Below, one piece after another: positions 22,501 to 37,100 of a stretch of DNA of 64,000 nucleotides. The position numbers and the translations under genes are program-made. The stretch comes from Deroplatys truncata (lineage: Eukaryota > Arthropoda > Insecta > Mantodea > Mantidae), in NCBI GenBank assembly GCA_030765065.1, contig CM060979.1, positions 13,297,001 through 13,361,000 on the forward strand, written 5' to 3'. Numbering within the stretch: position 1 is the stretch's first letter; each line of letters starts with the position of its first letter. The notes below the pieces were generated by a model that saw only the letters and a list, made by a program, of their open reading frames with translations, was not told the DNA's origin and ran no database searches.

Positions 22501-25500
22501 TCACCATTTATTTCTCACTACACCTAAAAATTTTCCTATTTCAAATAAACTTTCCTTGGATTTAACTCTTAACAATCTTTTACCTATAATTTCATTTGGT
22601 AATCTAGACCAACTGTTTCTTTGTAATTTTTTCCTCATTCATTGTTCCTTCACATTCTAACATTAAATGCCAGTAATTGTTAAATTTGCTATTACATAAT
22701 GGGCATTTGCCTTCATTTTCTCCTTCTCCTATGCCTTTTAACCTCACCACCCCTGACCAAGCCCATGCAAAGCCCTCTCTTGCTATTTGGTTTTAAATAT
22801 GTGTGGGAATGCCTTAGTCATGTGAATTTTCAACTTGCTCATGAATAAATCTGCCAAAAAGGGGGACAGTGGATTTCCCATTGCTAAGCCTGATCTTTGC
22901 TGGTAGAAGTGCTTATTGAATGAGAAGTATGTTTGGTTTATGCATATTTCTGTTAGTTTGGTGTATTCTGTTTTTCCTATTTCTATTTCCAGGGAGTGTA
23001 GCCAATTCTTTAAAATAGTTATAAGTTTTGTTTTTGGAATGCACGGGAACAACGTAAATTCATTGTGGGGAATGCCTCACGAAACATGTCCTGCATATAA
23101 TATGTAGTAAGTAGAGCAAAGAGTATCTTAAGTCGACTCACTCTTTCTTCAATATATTTGAATGCTTTACTGTGTGAAAGTTCCAAGAAGCTATGCAGTT
23201 ACATGTTGTTACATTCCAACTACATAATCATTTTATTTCCTTACAGTTTGATGATCAGGAGGAGGAACCAAAAAAGAAAAAGCTAAAACCATCCACGGTA
23301 TGTAACAAATAAAGCCTACATAAAGTAAACCAAATGCAGTAGATGAAATTGTAAAGTGCTTAAATGAGGTATATTAGCCTTTACAAGGAAGTGAAGCTGA
23401 TGTGCCTCAAGAGAGAATGGTTTTGGGTTGCATGCAATGTTTGATGGCTCACTCAAATGATAGAATAGATTGTGTAGCACCCATTTATGTGTAAGTACAG
23501 TATGTGAATACTGGTACCTCTATATTCCCAGCTTAATTCATAGTGGACATTCCAGTCCTTAATGATCATGTAGATTATCTCATTCCTGGTAACTTTATCA
23601 TTAATGAATTCTGTTATTTCTAATACATAGAATCACCAAAATATCCCCTTCATTATTACTTTGATTTTTAACTATACTTTGTTTATTTTTGTGGGATTTA
23701 TTCCATGTCCACCAAACTAGTTCACAGTGTGACTATTAGTTGGCGTTTGTGGCTATGCAGTTTATCCTGAACAGCTGCCAGCATTTGAGCTATCGAATGA
23801 GACGAGCAGAGGCCATGAGGCAGTAAAATGACGAGGTCTTATGGTTTCAAAATTTAGCCCAAGGTTAGGCTTACTTAGGTTAGTATGTGTATATATGAAC
23901 TGGATTAAAAGGACAGGTACGATAAAAAAAATTGCTATCTTGCAAATTACACCAATACAGTTGATTTGGCAATTTCCTCTGTGCATGCACAGTGTTAATA
24001 AATGGACTACTTTGTTGACATACTGAAATGAATCTATATAAAAGAAAGTATCTTAAAAATTACAGGTTGTAAAAGTGTTCACATCTCTTAAAATCACTGT
24101 TATATGAATTTTTGTAGTATCTTAAATCATTATTTTTGTAGTATCTTAAAATTAAGTAGAGTTGGAACCGTTACTATTTTCGGGTTATTTCATTATGAAT
24201 TACTTGTTAATGCATCATATTCTACAATATGAGCTGAAGTTTTCCTGACAGTTTAGTAACTAGATTATCTAGGGTTCCCAGCAAGGTATATGGTTAATTT
24301 AAAACAAATATTTCAAAGGTGTTCATCGTCTTTGACTTCAGGGTAAAATTGATGGAAGCTGAGGTCCAGATCTCTCTGTATTTATAGTGCCAGAGGGTGA
24401 TGTGAAGCTGATTCAAAATGTCTTTTAAATCAACCATATAACCGGCTGGAAGTCTGAGAAAATGTAGAGACATCAGTCTATATGTACACTTTGTCATTCT
24501 CCTCTTCTCTCCAGCCCTTTACTGTGCCACTTAGGCTATTGAAAATGTTGAGATGGATTGATTAACATGTACATTTTCTCTAAAATTGCTGATCTTTTAT
24601 TGAATCAACAGTAGGACTTTAATCACCTTACCCATTTGAAACATTAGGAACTTCACCAGTTTATTACTTGAAGAAATTACATGGTGTGACTTCTTGGTTG
24701 AGTAAAGACTGTCTCAAATGTTGAGCAATGTTGTTTCAGCGCAAAACCCATCAAAACAAAATGTTCTTTACATTCTGAAACATGATGACTGAAAACTTTT
24801 TCAGTCATCCGATTCTACCTTTCCAACCCTGTCCAACACACGGCTTGTATGTAAGAACAATTAATTCCATTAATTGACCTAATAGTGGTTGAAACTATAA
24901 AGCCCGCGACTTAAAGTACTTAAAAAGAATGTAAGTCGCCATTGGAGTATGACATCTCAATACAAATTGAGATCTCCTTGTGGTTTACCGGGAATAAATG
25001 CGAATCAGTTGGAGAATTTAATGTTGTGTCGGCATGTTGCCATGGTAGCTCAGTGGTTAGAGCAACCGGAGACCCGTGGTTCAAATCCTGGCTATGGCAT
25101 TGAATTTTTCAGTCATCTGATTCTACCTTTCCAACCCTGTCCAACACACGGCTTGTATGTAAGAACAATTAATTCCATTAATTGACCTAATAGTGGTTGA
25201 AACTATAAAGCCCGCGACTTAAAGTACTTAAAAAGAATGTAAGTCGCCATTGGAGTATGACATCTCAATACAAATTGAGATCTCCTTGTGGTTTACCGGG
25301 AATAAATGCGAATCAGTTGGAGAATTTAATGTTGTGTCGGCATGTTGCCATGGTAGCTCAGTGGTTAGAGCAACCGGAGACCCGTGGTTCAAATCCTGGC
25401 TATGGCATTGAATTTTTCAGTCATCTGATTCTACCTTTCCAACCCTGTCCAACACGGCTTGTGTGAAAGAACAATTAATTCCATTCTGAAACATTTTAAC

Positions 25501-28238
25501 TGTGGGAAAGCAGTGCCATCGAAAACATATGGTACAATGGGCTTCATATTTCTTGAAAAGAAGTATGTGCCTCATTTATTACTTTCTCTACTACGTATAG
25601 TAAGTAGGGGAAGTATTGCATTCCACCCAAAAATTCGATACCGAGATTTCACGGAAATATATGTTTTGAGGCCCACTGAATCCAAAAAAAGCATTTTTGG
25701 AAACATGTCCGTGTGTGTGTCTATGTGTGTGAACAGCATAACTCAAAAACGAACAGTCGGATAAACACCAAACTTGGTATTTAGGTTCAGTATCTTCCAG
25801 AGATGCGACATGAAGGTTTTGAAGAAAATCCCCCCACCCCAGACTACCCTTTACATGGAACATTTTTCGAAAATTTTAATTTTCTCAAAAATGGCTCTAA
25901 CGATTTTGATGAAAATATCATATGTTTAAGATAATGTCATGAGAAATGAAATGTATATCTCAAATTTTCTGGGAATGTCTCCAAAAGTATTCTTCATTGT
26001 GAACGACTTTTGCATAACTGGTAAACCGTAAGAGATAGACAGAATTTTACTACACAAAAAATGTAGATCACGTTAAAATACACAACTTATGTCATATACA
26101 TTTCTTTTGTTGAGTGAACCGTTTTCGAGATATTGCTTGTTATTTCCTTAAATATTTCAATACTTATACTTTTTCTCAAATTCGTTATTAATTTTTTTGA
26201 TGTCCTGGACATGCAAAGAGAATGAAATGCGTCACATAGCAACCAGCGTTAAAATATTTGACTATCGCTTATAACCTACCATATTCCCCTTGCATCTACA
26301 AGAAAATTACCAATAAGATTGACATCTCGATATCTCGATTAACATGAAGCATATGGAGAATAGGCGTTTGTAAAAATAGATTGTACAAGAGTAGAGAAAG
26401 TCATGTGAGTGTAACACATCAGATTTTTTTTTGTGTGACTTTACTGGCCAGAAAAATAAAAAGGTAAAGTTTTTTAACATAACCTAACAAGAATTAGTAA
26501 TTGTAAGAAGTTGCGAGTTTATAAAAGAAAAGTGTCAAGTGCCAATAGTCATACATGTTTGATGTCACTCATATTCAAAGATAACACTGTCCTGGAGGAT
26601 GCTTAAAGGTTTACCTCTAGACACTGTGACATGTGTGAAAGAGTGACGTGATACAATGGCCAACTCATGTCACTCTGGGCTGGTACAAGGTGGAAGGAAA
26701 AACCTGAATACTTCATAATATAAAATGCTTTCCTCACCTTGCCTGAATACAGTTTTCTGCCATTTACTTCAGCCTATAGGCTTATTGTGCTAGCTGTATT
26801 GTTTAAATACCAATTGATTATGCCTGTATGCTTTGCCAAGGAATACAGTTTTCACATAACATGCTTTAAGTCACAAAAAGCTTTCCATTACAGTGCACAA
26901 CTACATTTCACCAGAAATACACGTTTTGAGGTGCTCAGATTCCAAAAAAAGCATTTCTAGAAAAAGGTCCATGTGTGTCTGTGAACAATATAATTCAAAA
27001 ATGGAAAGTCAGATAAATACCAAACTTTGATTATTTAGCTTCAGTACCTTTCAAAGATGCGACATGAAGATTTTCAAGAAAATCCCCTACCTAAAACTAC
27101 CATTACTTGGGACATTATGTAAAATTTTTTATTTTTTAAAAATTGGTTTTAACAATTTTGATTAAAATACCATATATTAAACATATTTACATGACAAGTA
27201 AAATATATATCTTGAGTTTTCTGGGGATAGCCTGTGAAGTCTTCTTCATTTATTAGGAATTTTATATAATCTTGCATAACTGATAAATGTTAAGCGATAG
27301 ACAAACTTACTACACAAAAAATGTGCATAGATCTCTTTAAAACATAAAATGTATTTCAAATAACCTTTTTTGTGGCAGCCGCCATTTCCAAGATATCCAT
27401 TATTAATGGCTTGAATTGTTCAGTATTTAGCTATTCTTTTATAGTCCTGTCAATTTTCAGTTATTCCTTGTGATGTCATAGGATGACCGGCAAAAATCAG
27501 TTGAGAGAAAATGCTGACGATGGGAACAAGCCGTCTCCCGAAACGCGTTCAAGTAAGAATATCATAGTGATGTAGTGTAACAACCCTCAGCTCTCTATTT
27601 TAGATTATGACACATCACTGTTACCAGCTTCTAAATCTTCAAAATTAGTGAACAAGCGATGTTGATTGCACAAGGTTCACGGAGAGTTTCTGCAGTGATA
27701 TATGCTTCATCACCGGAGTTACTAGTGGAACCTGTAGCACTGCTCATGATATTGTTCTCTTGTCTCCTTCCATTGCCCTCTCTTTGCAACTTAAATGTCA
27801 TACTTTTAATGTAGAGTCAACTGAAAAATTCAATGCCACAGCTGGGATTTGAACACAGTTCTCCCACTCTCCGTGCAGTTGCTCTAACCATTGAGCTACT
27901 GTGACGACATGCACATGGCATATTGAATTCCTCATCAAGTTGTTTATCAGACAGACCACCAAGGTATCTCACTAGAGATGACAATCTCAATGGCAACTTG
28001 CTATTGCAAGTACTTTATTTTTGTAGAATATTATTTATTTAGATAGACAATTGAAATTAATTATATTTAAAAGACCAAGCCTGGTCTATGACATGTTTTT
28101 ACTTTCTCTACTACATATAGTAAGTAGGGGAAGTATTGCATTCCACCCAAAAATTCGATACCGAGATTTCACCGGAAATATATGTTTTGAGACCCCCTGA
28201 ATCCAAAAAAGGCATTTTTGGAAACATGTCCGTGTGTC

Positions 28239-28280
<42 letters not shown>

Positions 28281-31200
28281 TGTCTGTCTGTGAACAGCAT
28301 AACTCAGAAACGAACAGTCGGATAAACATCAAACTTAGTATTTAGGTTCAGTATCTTCCAAGGATGCGACACAAAGGTTTTCAAGAAAATCCCCCCACCC
28401 CAGATTACCCTTTACATGGAAGATTTTTCGAAAATTTTAATTTTCTCAAAAATGGCTCTAACGATTTTGATTAAAATATCATATGTTTAAGATATTTTTA
28501 TGACAAATAAAATGTATATCTCGAATCTCCTGGGAATGTCTCCAAAAGTATTGTTTATTGTGAACGACTTTTGCATAACTGGTAAACCATAAGAGATAGA
28601 CAAACTTTTACTACACAAAAAATGTAGATCGCATTAAAATGCACAATTTATGTCATATACATTTTTTTTGTTGAGTGAACCAATTTCGAGATATTGCTTG
28701 TTATTCCCTTAAATTTTTCAATACTTATTTTCTAAAATGGGAATTCGTTATTCATTTTATTGTCTTGGATATGCAAAGAGTTATAATCTGTGGCAAAGGG
28801 AATGGTGCTGCACCTAGCAACCAGCTATTAAGAGATATGTATGTGCTTAAAGGCTACTGTTTTTCTATATTGCCCTTGTAAATATATTTTCCCCTTACAT
28901 CTACAAGAAAATTAGCGATAAGATAGAGTCTGCAAATGTTTATCTCGATCAACATAAAGCAGATGGAGAATAAGCGTTTGTAAAAATAGTTTGTACAAGA
29001 GTAGAGAAAGTCATGTGAGTGTAACACATCAGATTTTTAATATAGAGTCAACTGAAAAATTCAATGCCACAGCTGGAATTTGAACACAGTTCTCCCACTC
29101 TCCGTGCAGTTGCTCTAACCATTGAGCGACTATGACTCAGTTGACTCTATATTAAATACGTGGTCTGTAAAATATAACTAACTTCAATTATTTATATATA
29201 ATAATAAATAATTTTCTATTAAATGTCATGTGTTTTGGAAACCAGTAATAAAATTGTTTTTTCTGGGCGTTTATGAACATTAAAGTCTAAGTAAAAGGTG
29301 CATTAGTGCACAAATAAGAGCCTGTATAAGTCAGATACTTTAATTTATTCATTAAAAATTGAAAAGTACAAGAAAAATTTCAGTTGCAGTTTTAGCATTT
29401 AGATAATTATATGAGGCTCATTAATTAACTGGAACTGATTGTAAAAATGATACAAAATCACAATTTAGGATTTTTAACTTCCTATTATGTCTGAATCTCT
29501 AGGAACATTTTTTTTTTTGTTTTAATATTTTTGTTATTGGAGTGAAAATGGGTTACATGGCAATTTAAATAACCCTGAGTGGAGGGCGTGGTTATGCATT
29601 TGATGTTTTTTCTCACTTTTTTTTTCTACAAGCTTTCTAGAAGCCTTTTTTTTGTAAATTAGCGACACATATGATAATCAGTTTTTCAAAATTATGCGTT
29701 TTAAGTAAACATTTACACTATTTAATATAAAAGTACATAACCAAAGTTTCTGGTCAGTTTTTATGAGTAAATTTTACAGTGCGTTTTCCTTGATTGTAGT
29801 ATTTTAGACACTTTTTGCATTTAAAGTGCTCCTTACAATGCAATTTTGAAGTTATTAAAGTGAAACTTTGGAGTTTCTCTAGGTTTTAGAAAATTTATCA
29901 GTCCTCCTGAGAGGAATCTAAATGCCCTCTTCTGCCAACGTTAAATCTGCTAAGCTCGTCTCAGAGTCTATTAAAGATATCAGATTGAAATTTTTACATG
30001 TAGAGATGGATGGCTTCTAGGTTTGATGCTTTTCTTATGTACACTTTTACTTTCTCTACCACTTACATAATTGCATTCCACCCAAAAATTCAATACCGGA
30101 TTTCACCTGGAATACGTGTTTTGAAACCACCTGAATAAAATAAAAAGCATTTTTAGAAAAAGGTGTGTATGTGTATCTGTAAATACTAATATTCAAAAAT
30201 GAAAATTCAGATACATCCCAAACTTGGACTTAAGTTCAATATTTTCCAAAGATTTTCAAGAAAATATCCCCATCTCAAACCACCCTTTACATGGAACATT
30301 TTTCAAAATTTTTTGTTTTCTAAAAAGTGGCTCTAACGATTTTGATTAAAATACCACATAATAATTATATTTATATGACAAATAAAATGTGTATCTTGAA
30401 TTTTGTGGGAATAGCCTGTGAAGTCCACTTCATTCGGAAGAAATTTTATACAATCTTGTATAACTGGTAAACGTTAAGCGATAGATAAAAACACACTGCA
30501 CATTAAAGTCCTGTTAATCTTCATTTGTTGCTTGCGATTGCATGCAAACAGTAAGCGTCAGCATATAGCATCCAGTTCTTAAACAATTGACTATTGCTGT
30601 TCTCTTTGTTTCTGTGATGAAATGTGTAATGCAGCTATTTCTGCAAAGGTTTATCTTGATTAAAATGAAGTAGACAGAAACATAAGCTTTTGTAAGAATA
30701 ATTTGTATACATATTAATAAATGATAAGAGGTTAGAGAAAGTTGTGTGAGATGTAACACATCAGATTTTTTTAAAACATCACCAGGTAGCTTATTAACAC
30801 CAAAGTCAATCAACAGTATTGATTTTGTCACATTAAAATTTCATTTGGCTATCTTCAATACTTTCTGCGAAAAGGGTCATGTATATCAGAAAATGCCATT
30901 CACAGAAACAACTTTTCAAAGTAAAAATGGAGGAAATAAAAAACAACTTGCATATCTTGAGGCTGTATTTTAATACCTGAATAATTTCAATTGTATTTTT
31001 ACTTTCTCTACTATGTATAGTAAGTAGGGGAAGTATTGTATTCCACTCAAAAATTCGATACCGAGATTTCACCGGAAATACATGTTTTGAGACCCCCTGA
31101 ATCCAAAAAAAGCATTTTTGGAAACATCTCCGTGTCTGTGAACAGCATAACTCAGAAACGAACAGTCGGATAAACACCAAACTTGGTATTTAGGTTCGGT

Positions 31201-34131
31201 ATCTTCCAAGGATGCAACATGAAGGTTTTCAAGAAAATCCCCCCCACCCCAGATTACCCTTTACATGGAAGATTTTTCGAAAATTTTAATTTTCTCAAAA
31301 ATGGCTCTAACGATTTTGATTAAAATATCATATGTTTAAGATAGTTTTATGACAAATAAAATGTATACCTTGAAAGTCCAGGGAATGTCTCCAAAAGTAT
31401 TCTTCATTGTGAACGACTTTTGCATAACTGGTAAACCATAAGAGATAGACAAAATTTTACTACACAAAAAATGTAGATCACGTTAAAATACACAATTTAT
31501 GTCATATACAGTTTTTTTGTTGAGTGAACCATTTTCGAGATGTTGCTTGTTATTCCCTTAAATTTTTCAATACTTATGGGATTTCGTTATTCCTTTTTTT
31601 GTCTTGGATGTGCAAAGAGTATTAATCTGTGGGAAAGGGAATGGTGCTGCACCTAGCAACCAGCTATTAAGAGATATGTATGTGCTTAAAGGCTACTGTA
31701 TTTCCAAATTGCCCTTGTAAATATATATTCCCCTTACATCTACAAGAAAATTAGCAATAAGATAGACTCTGCAAATGTTTATCTCGATTAACATGAAGTA
31801 GATGGAGAACAAGCGTTTGTATAAATAGTTTGTACAAGAGTAGAGAAAGTCATGTGAGTGTAACACATCAGATTTTTTATAAGTAAATTCAATATCAGCC
31901 CGCCTTGAAACAATATGTATATAATAATTATTTAAATTGTATGTAACAGTCATTGCAAATGCTTATTTTTATTGTAAACATGTTTTAATAATGTTATGTG
32001 AATACATTATACATACTCTGATAATGCAAGAGCTGTGAGAATAATAAGTTTTAAGTTGCTAACAATGAGGCAATAATGAGTTTGAGAGTTTGAAAGTTAC
32101 TAGTCATGATTAGGGCAACGATAATGTAAATTCAGTAACAGTTTAAAATTAGCCAATCAATAGCAAAGAAAAGTTTTAAGTAAAATGCAGATATTCTATT
32201 GGACTAGAATTAGCCAATCAGAAATACCAAAGCTTACGGGTTTAAGGTTGAAACATGTTCAGTTGCTGGCAAGCTTTGGTAGTGACCAGATGGAAGATGT
32301 GTTCTCTACAGAAATATTACGTGTGAATTGTAAAATATGTCCACGCGTTAGCTAAGTGAAAGTATTAAAGAATCTCACAGCTCTTTAAAAGTGTAGTGCT
32401 TTATTAAAAATGTGCAAGGATTAATAAAAGAAGTGAATTTAAAAACTTAAATTCTGTGTATGTCTACAATTATTGTCGTACCACACCTTGCCTAAGAAAT
32501 ACATGACTCTACAAACATTACTGACACATCCGAGGCAAATTCAAACAAATAATATATAGAAGCAGTTTTAATAACAAAGTTAAATATTATAGTATAAAAC
32601 TTGGAGTGTAACAATAAAAATTACATCTTAAAATCAGCTTCTCATACGTAGCAGCATATTGCGTAACAGTAACTATTATGCAATCAACAACTTCAAACTG
32701 ATGCCCAAAGCGTGTTGCAAGCTTCTTAAACAAAGTAACTCCAAGAACAATACTTCTTCAAGTTAGCTTCCAATGCATGAAGCTTAATAAATTACGTAAA
32801 ATATATTACGTAAAAAAAAAATAAACTCCAAGACAATAACTACTTCAATCTGTACAAAGAAAAAATCCACATTACTTGGACATAGGGAAGTTGCCATATT
32901 TAGGAGTGATATGACTTTGTAGAGCAAAACTTTGCCTAAAAGATGAGCACCACATACTTCATATACTGTGGCACATCAAAATAAATCTACTCTTGTTGGG
33001 AAACTTAGTATTTTGGCAATGTAATTAGAGGTATGCAAAGTCAGAGCATTACATGATCATGTCCCTCTATAAGAAAGGGGTGCAGCTGCAAGGCTACACA
33101 TTCAAGTGCTTCTTGCAACTAATGACCACAGTTAGCACTGAACACTCAAGTAACACAAGAGAAAGCATTACAACAGTCACAGAGCTGGCAGCCAGCTTAG
33201 CTCATCCACTTGTCGATGAAGTGGGTGGATAGTCATTCAGTAACTTTTGCAACAAATGAAATTTTGCAGAGTGAAAGGCAATGATGCATAAGGACTTAGC
33301 AGGTCCCTGATGCTTCATCTGATAAGGCAAGTGCCTTACTCACCAATCAGAATCAAACTTAATCAATAGTTTTAAAGCATGATGCCTCAAAAACTAATAA
33401 CCGATAGCTTTTTTTCTCCTCTTAATTTTTTATATTCCTATAATTTCTGCTTTGATTCGATTAGGGATATATGAAGCCTGTTTTCATACCTTTTCCTATT
33501 GACATTTGATGATCTGCAAACTCAAAATGTAAAAACAGTACAAGATTTAACGCTGCATAATGAAGTTGGGGTGACACTTTTAGCCCATTAGGCAATGGTA
33601 CAGGTTCAATTTAGTTTCATCCAAACAAACACAAAATTAATCTAGAGAAACCACATTGCATTGTTGCTTGTCATACAGCATTAATGTAGTTTTCTGTCAT
33701 TAGAGATGTGTTTGACTTGCTTGCTTTCTCTGGATGGGTGAGCATGTTCTCACGTCTTTATGCTTTTCGTTATTCAACATTGTTACCAGTTTTCCTAATC
33801 GTTTTTATATCTGTGTGTTACAGTTATGTACCCACTTTGAGGCTTTTGTCTCCCCCCGTGTTTTATACTGCAGCCATTTTTATCTTTTCCATCCCAGTTT
33901 ATTCCACTTGTTACTGTCTTATAAGCTTTAATCCTTGTATTGAATTGTGTATTTTCAATAAACTTCTGTATTTTTAATGTTTTTATGGCTGCATAGTCCA
34001 GAATTAAGGTCAAGCCAATAATTTTGAAGAAGAGAGAGAAGTGATTCCTGAAGACTGCCCATGTAAAATATGGATAAGCTAGTTGTAGCAATATTTCCAC
34101 CTAGTTACACATACACAAAAAGGAACTCTGC

Positions 34132-34197
<66 letters not shown>

Positions 34198-37100
34198 TAA
34201 TAATAATTTAGGAATTATTAATAATTATCATGCAAGTTGGTAATTTTCCATAATTTTAAAGTAATCTGATTCAAAACTGCATCACGTGAAAGCCCTTCTG
34301 AAGTTGTAAATATGTTTTAATTCTAAATACTATTGCCAAATAAATAAAGGTGTAATATCTAAGAAAAACTGCAAGATTTAGGCAAAATAAGAGTAGCTTC
34401 GTTTCAGACTGTCCATTATATATTCTGAGCATGGGGCTCATAAAAATCAAAAGCTTTCTTTTGTACTTCGTGGGGATGAGGCAAGTTTTAAGAGTAAACA
34501 GACGCTATGAGGTAACGGACTTTACTTACAGTTAGGCTTTGAATTTTCAACCAGGGGACTAATAAACATAGAGGATAAGTATTAGAACCAATGAAAAGAT
34601 AGGAAGATGTACAAAAATAAGTTCCGAAATTTAGGAAGTGCCGCACCATGGTGTAATCATAAAGTAATGCGTATGGAATAATTATATAGCATGTTACAGT
34701 GTTCGTTGAACTTATTTATCCAAGATAGTAAATAACTTAACACACTGCAAGTGATTACTTCAAGTTCGTGGGAATCAAAAGAATGGTGATAGAGCGCCTT
34801 AGATACTAAAAAATTAGCCAGAGCAAAACATTAGCGGACCAAAGGGGGAAGATATTCTTATATAAGAACCGTACGGGATAGGAAAAACAAGAACTTGCAG
34901 TATTTCTGGCAGGAATACGTGCCTTTAGTGAGGAAGTGAAAATGTGTTTTCTTGATGAATAATATCTTAGTGTCACCACTCCCGCAATGCTACCCATACA
35001 ATAACAGTAGGGAATTTCAGACCAATTCGCCAACAGTTGACCCTGAGATGCGACGATAAGTGCTTCCTAACTGACATCAGCAATCTTTAGTCCTGAAGAC
35101 TACACCTACAACAATACAGATAAGATACCCACAATGAAGTAGAGGAAGAAAATGCTATATAGTTAAAAAAGAAACACATTAAGGACACCACAAATCTCCC
35201 CAACAAAAAAGCAAAATGATTTTCAAGAAGTTCACTTTCCGCCCAAGGACTCACTACAAATTCCACAACATTTTAAAAAAAACACATAATTTGCCTAGCT
35301 CCACCAAACAGATTAAGTATAGAGAAATTACTTTGCAACAAACCAAAGGACCAAATACCTCAGAACAAAAAAGCAGGAATCTATCAAATTAATTGCCCAG
35401 AATGTGACCAAATATACAAACCAGATTAAAAGAACTTATGAGACATGCGAAACACAAACAGATGGTTAAATCTGCAAAGGCACATCACATTCTTAAAACC
35501 GACAAAACACACTGCAGAGTTGGATACTTGGGAAAAGTTATTAATCACCAAACATGTGATGAATTTTGAATTGCCGCCACCAAACCCACTATGGAGTTTC
35601 ATCATTACACCAGATTCCACCACACACAAACGCATATGGGACAGCACTACGAGGAACCAGTAGGCCACTTCCGATGATGGGAGCAATTAGCTCCTGAAAC
35701 CAGTGAGGTTGTAAAACATGCAAGTGATGTTAAGTGTTTCAACTCCGACTCAAATTTTCTGTATAACTGCCCATGTAGTTTATAGTGCCTTTCCAGTCGA
35801 CTTATTATTGCAGTTAGCAAGGCTTCTTTCTGTTTTCCTGGGTTACTGCTTGATTGATATAGGCCACCACTGTTGAAGTTCACCTAAGCTATGCCCTTTT
35901 TTTTTTAAATACTTATTGATTCTTGGGAATTGAGCTGGAAATCCATTCTTGTAGAGCTAAGGTGATCCCATGCATGACTTGTTAATTTATCGGGTTCTTT
36001 GAAACATTTAACTATCATTAATAGGCTAAAATACTATTTTTAAGATATTGCATAACTAATAAAATGTACGTACATCTTGAATTTTCTGCAAATAGCCTGT
36101 GAAGTCGTCTTCATTTTGAATGACTTGTAAACCGTAAGAGATAGACAAAATCTTATCACACAAAAAAATGTAGATCTCGTTGAAGCTCTCAATGTATGTC
36201 AAATAAGTCTTATTGGTTCGAATTTTCAAATATTTCTTCTGTTTTCAAGTGGTAAGTTGCTGCTGGTTTTTTTCTTGTGGACAGGCAAACAGTATGCATT
36301 TCAGTCATCACACTCTTTAAAAATCGGACTATCCCTTTAGCCTACTGTCTCCTTATACTTACAACAAATGTATATGGAGGTATATTTTGATTAACAAGAG
36401 GTATACAGAAGAATAAACCTTTGTAAGATAGTTTATAGAAATGTGAATATAACAAATCAGATTTTTTCTATAGTATCTTTTCTCTGTTTCTCAGTCACTG
36501 TATGAAAATCATTCGGAATGAAAAGGACTTCAGGAGTTACTAATGGAAGCTTCAAGATGTATATCATTCCGTCATGCTATGCCAATACTTTAAAACAGCT
36601 GATGCCTTAAAGAAAACTATTTTAAGCCATTTTTAAGAAAACAAAAATAATGACAATTTTTCTACAAAGAGAGTTGTTTTAGATACATGAAAACTTCTTA
36701 AAGATCTTCACCTTGCACCTTTAAATGATATCTGCCTCTACCGTAAAATTGGTATTTATCCGACTGTTTTCAAGTTGTGCTGTTCAGACTCATAACCTCA
36801 GAATATCCCTTTTTTGGGGTATTCTTGTCCCTTACTTCATCTATAAAGATCACCTCTTTAGTGATAAGCATCTTCTTGCTCCCAGATTAGCATCATAAGG
36901 TACAGTGCATAACTTAAGGTGAAAACTAGATAAAGGTTGTGCTATAGCAGGCACAGAATTGCACCCTTAAATATCTGGCTCTCCATAAAACTGGTATGTA
37001 TCCAGCACTTTGTTTTCAAATTAAGCTGTTTATAGCCTATCATAATCCCAGAATATCCCTTTTTTGGGTACTGTTGTCCCCTTATTCTTATCTATAGAGG

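Larger units (their letters stand above)
21181..23158 (-). mobile_element. Penelope-like element, 5'-truncated, interrupted by a LINE
   Basis: Minus-strand pieces in order: reverse transcriptase core with GLAMGNPLSPFLADLFM (23052-22789), RT C-terminal part with LPSLDLKI and YGIHRKNMHTN (22262-21942), and GIY-YIG endonuclease with GIYQINCKDCDKIYIGKTKR (21700-21434). The element is bounded by ~92-bp inverted copies of its own terminal sequence, 21181-21275 and 23067-23158. The RT N-terminus is absent, and the coding region is broken. Confidence 0.85.

Noticed and set aside
25034-25408. Two tRNA-like sequences with good A and B boxes
   Set aside because: They lie inside conserved SINE sequence present at five places, the anticodon arm is shortened, and they repeat with the 308-bp unit. 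They are SINE heads, not tRNA genes.
33708-34100. Overlapping open frames with hydrophobic stretches
   Set aside because: Hydrophobic residues follow from T-rich sequence; no family match and no exon signals.
34132-34206. Regular repeat that might suggest a CRISPR-like array
   Set aside because: It is a simple AAT microsatellite without spacers, in a eukaryotic intron.
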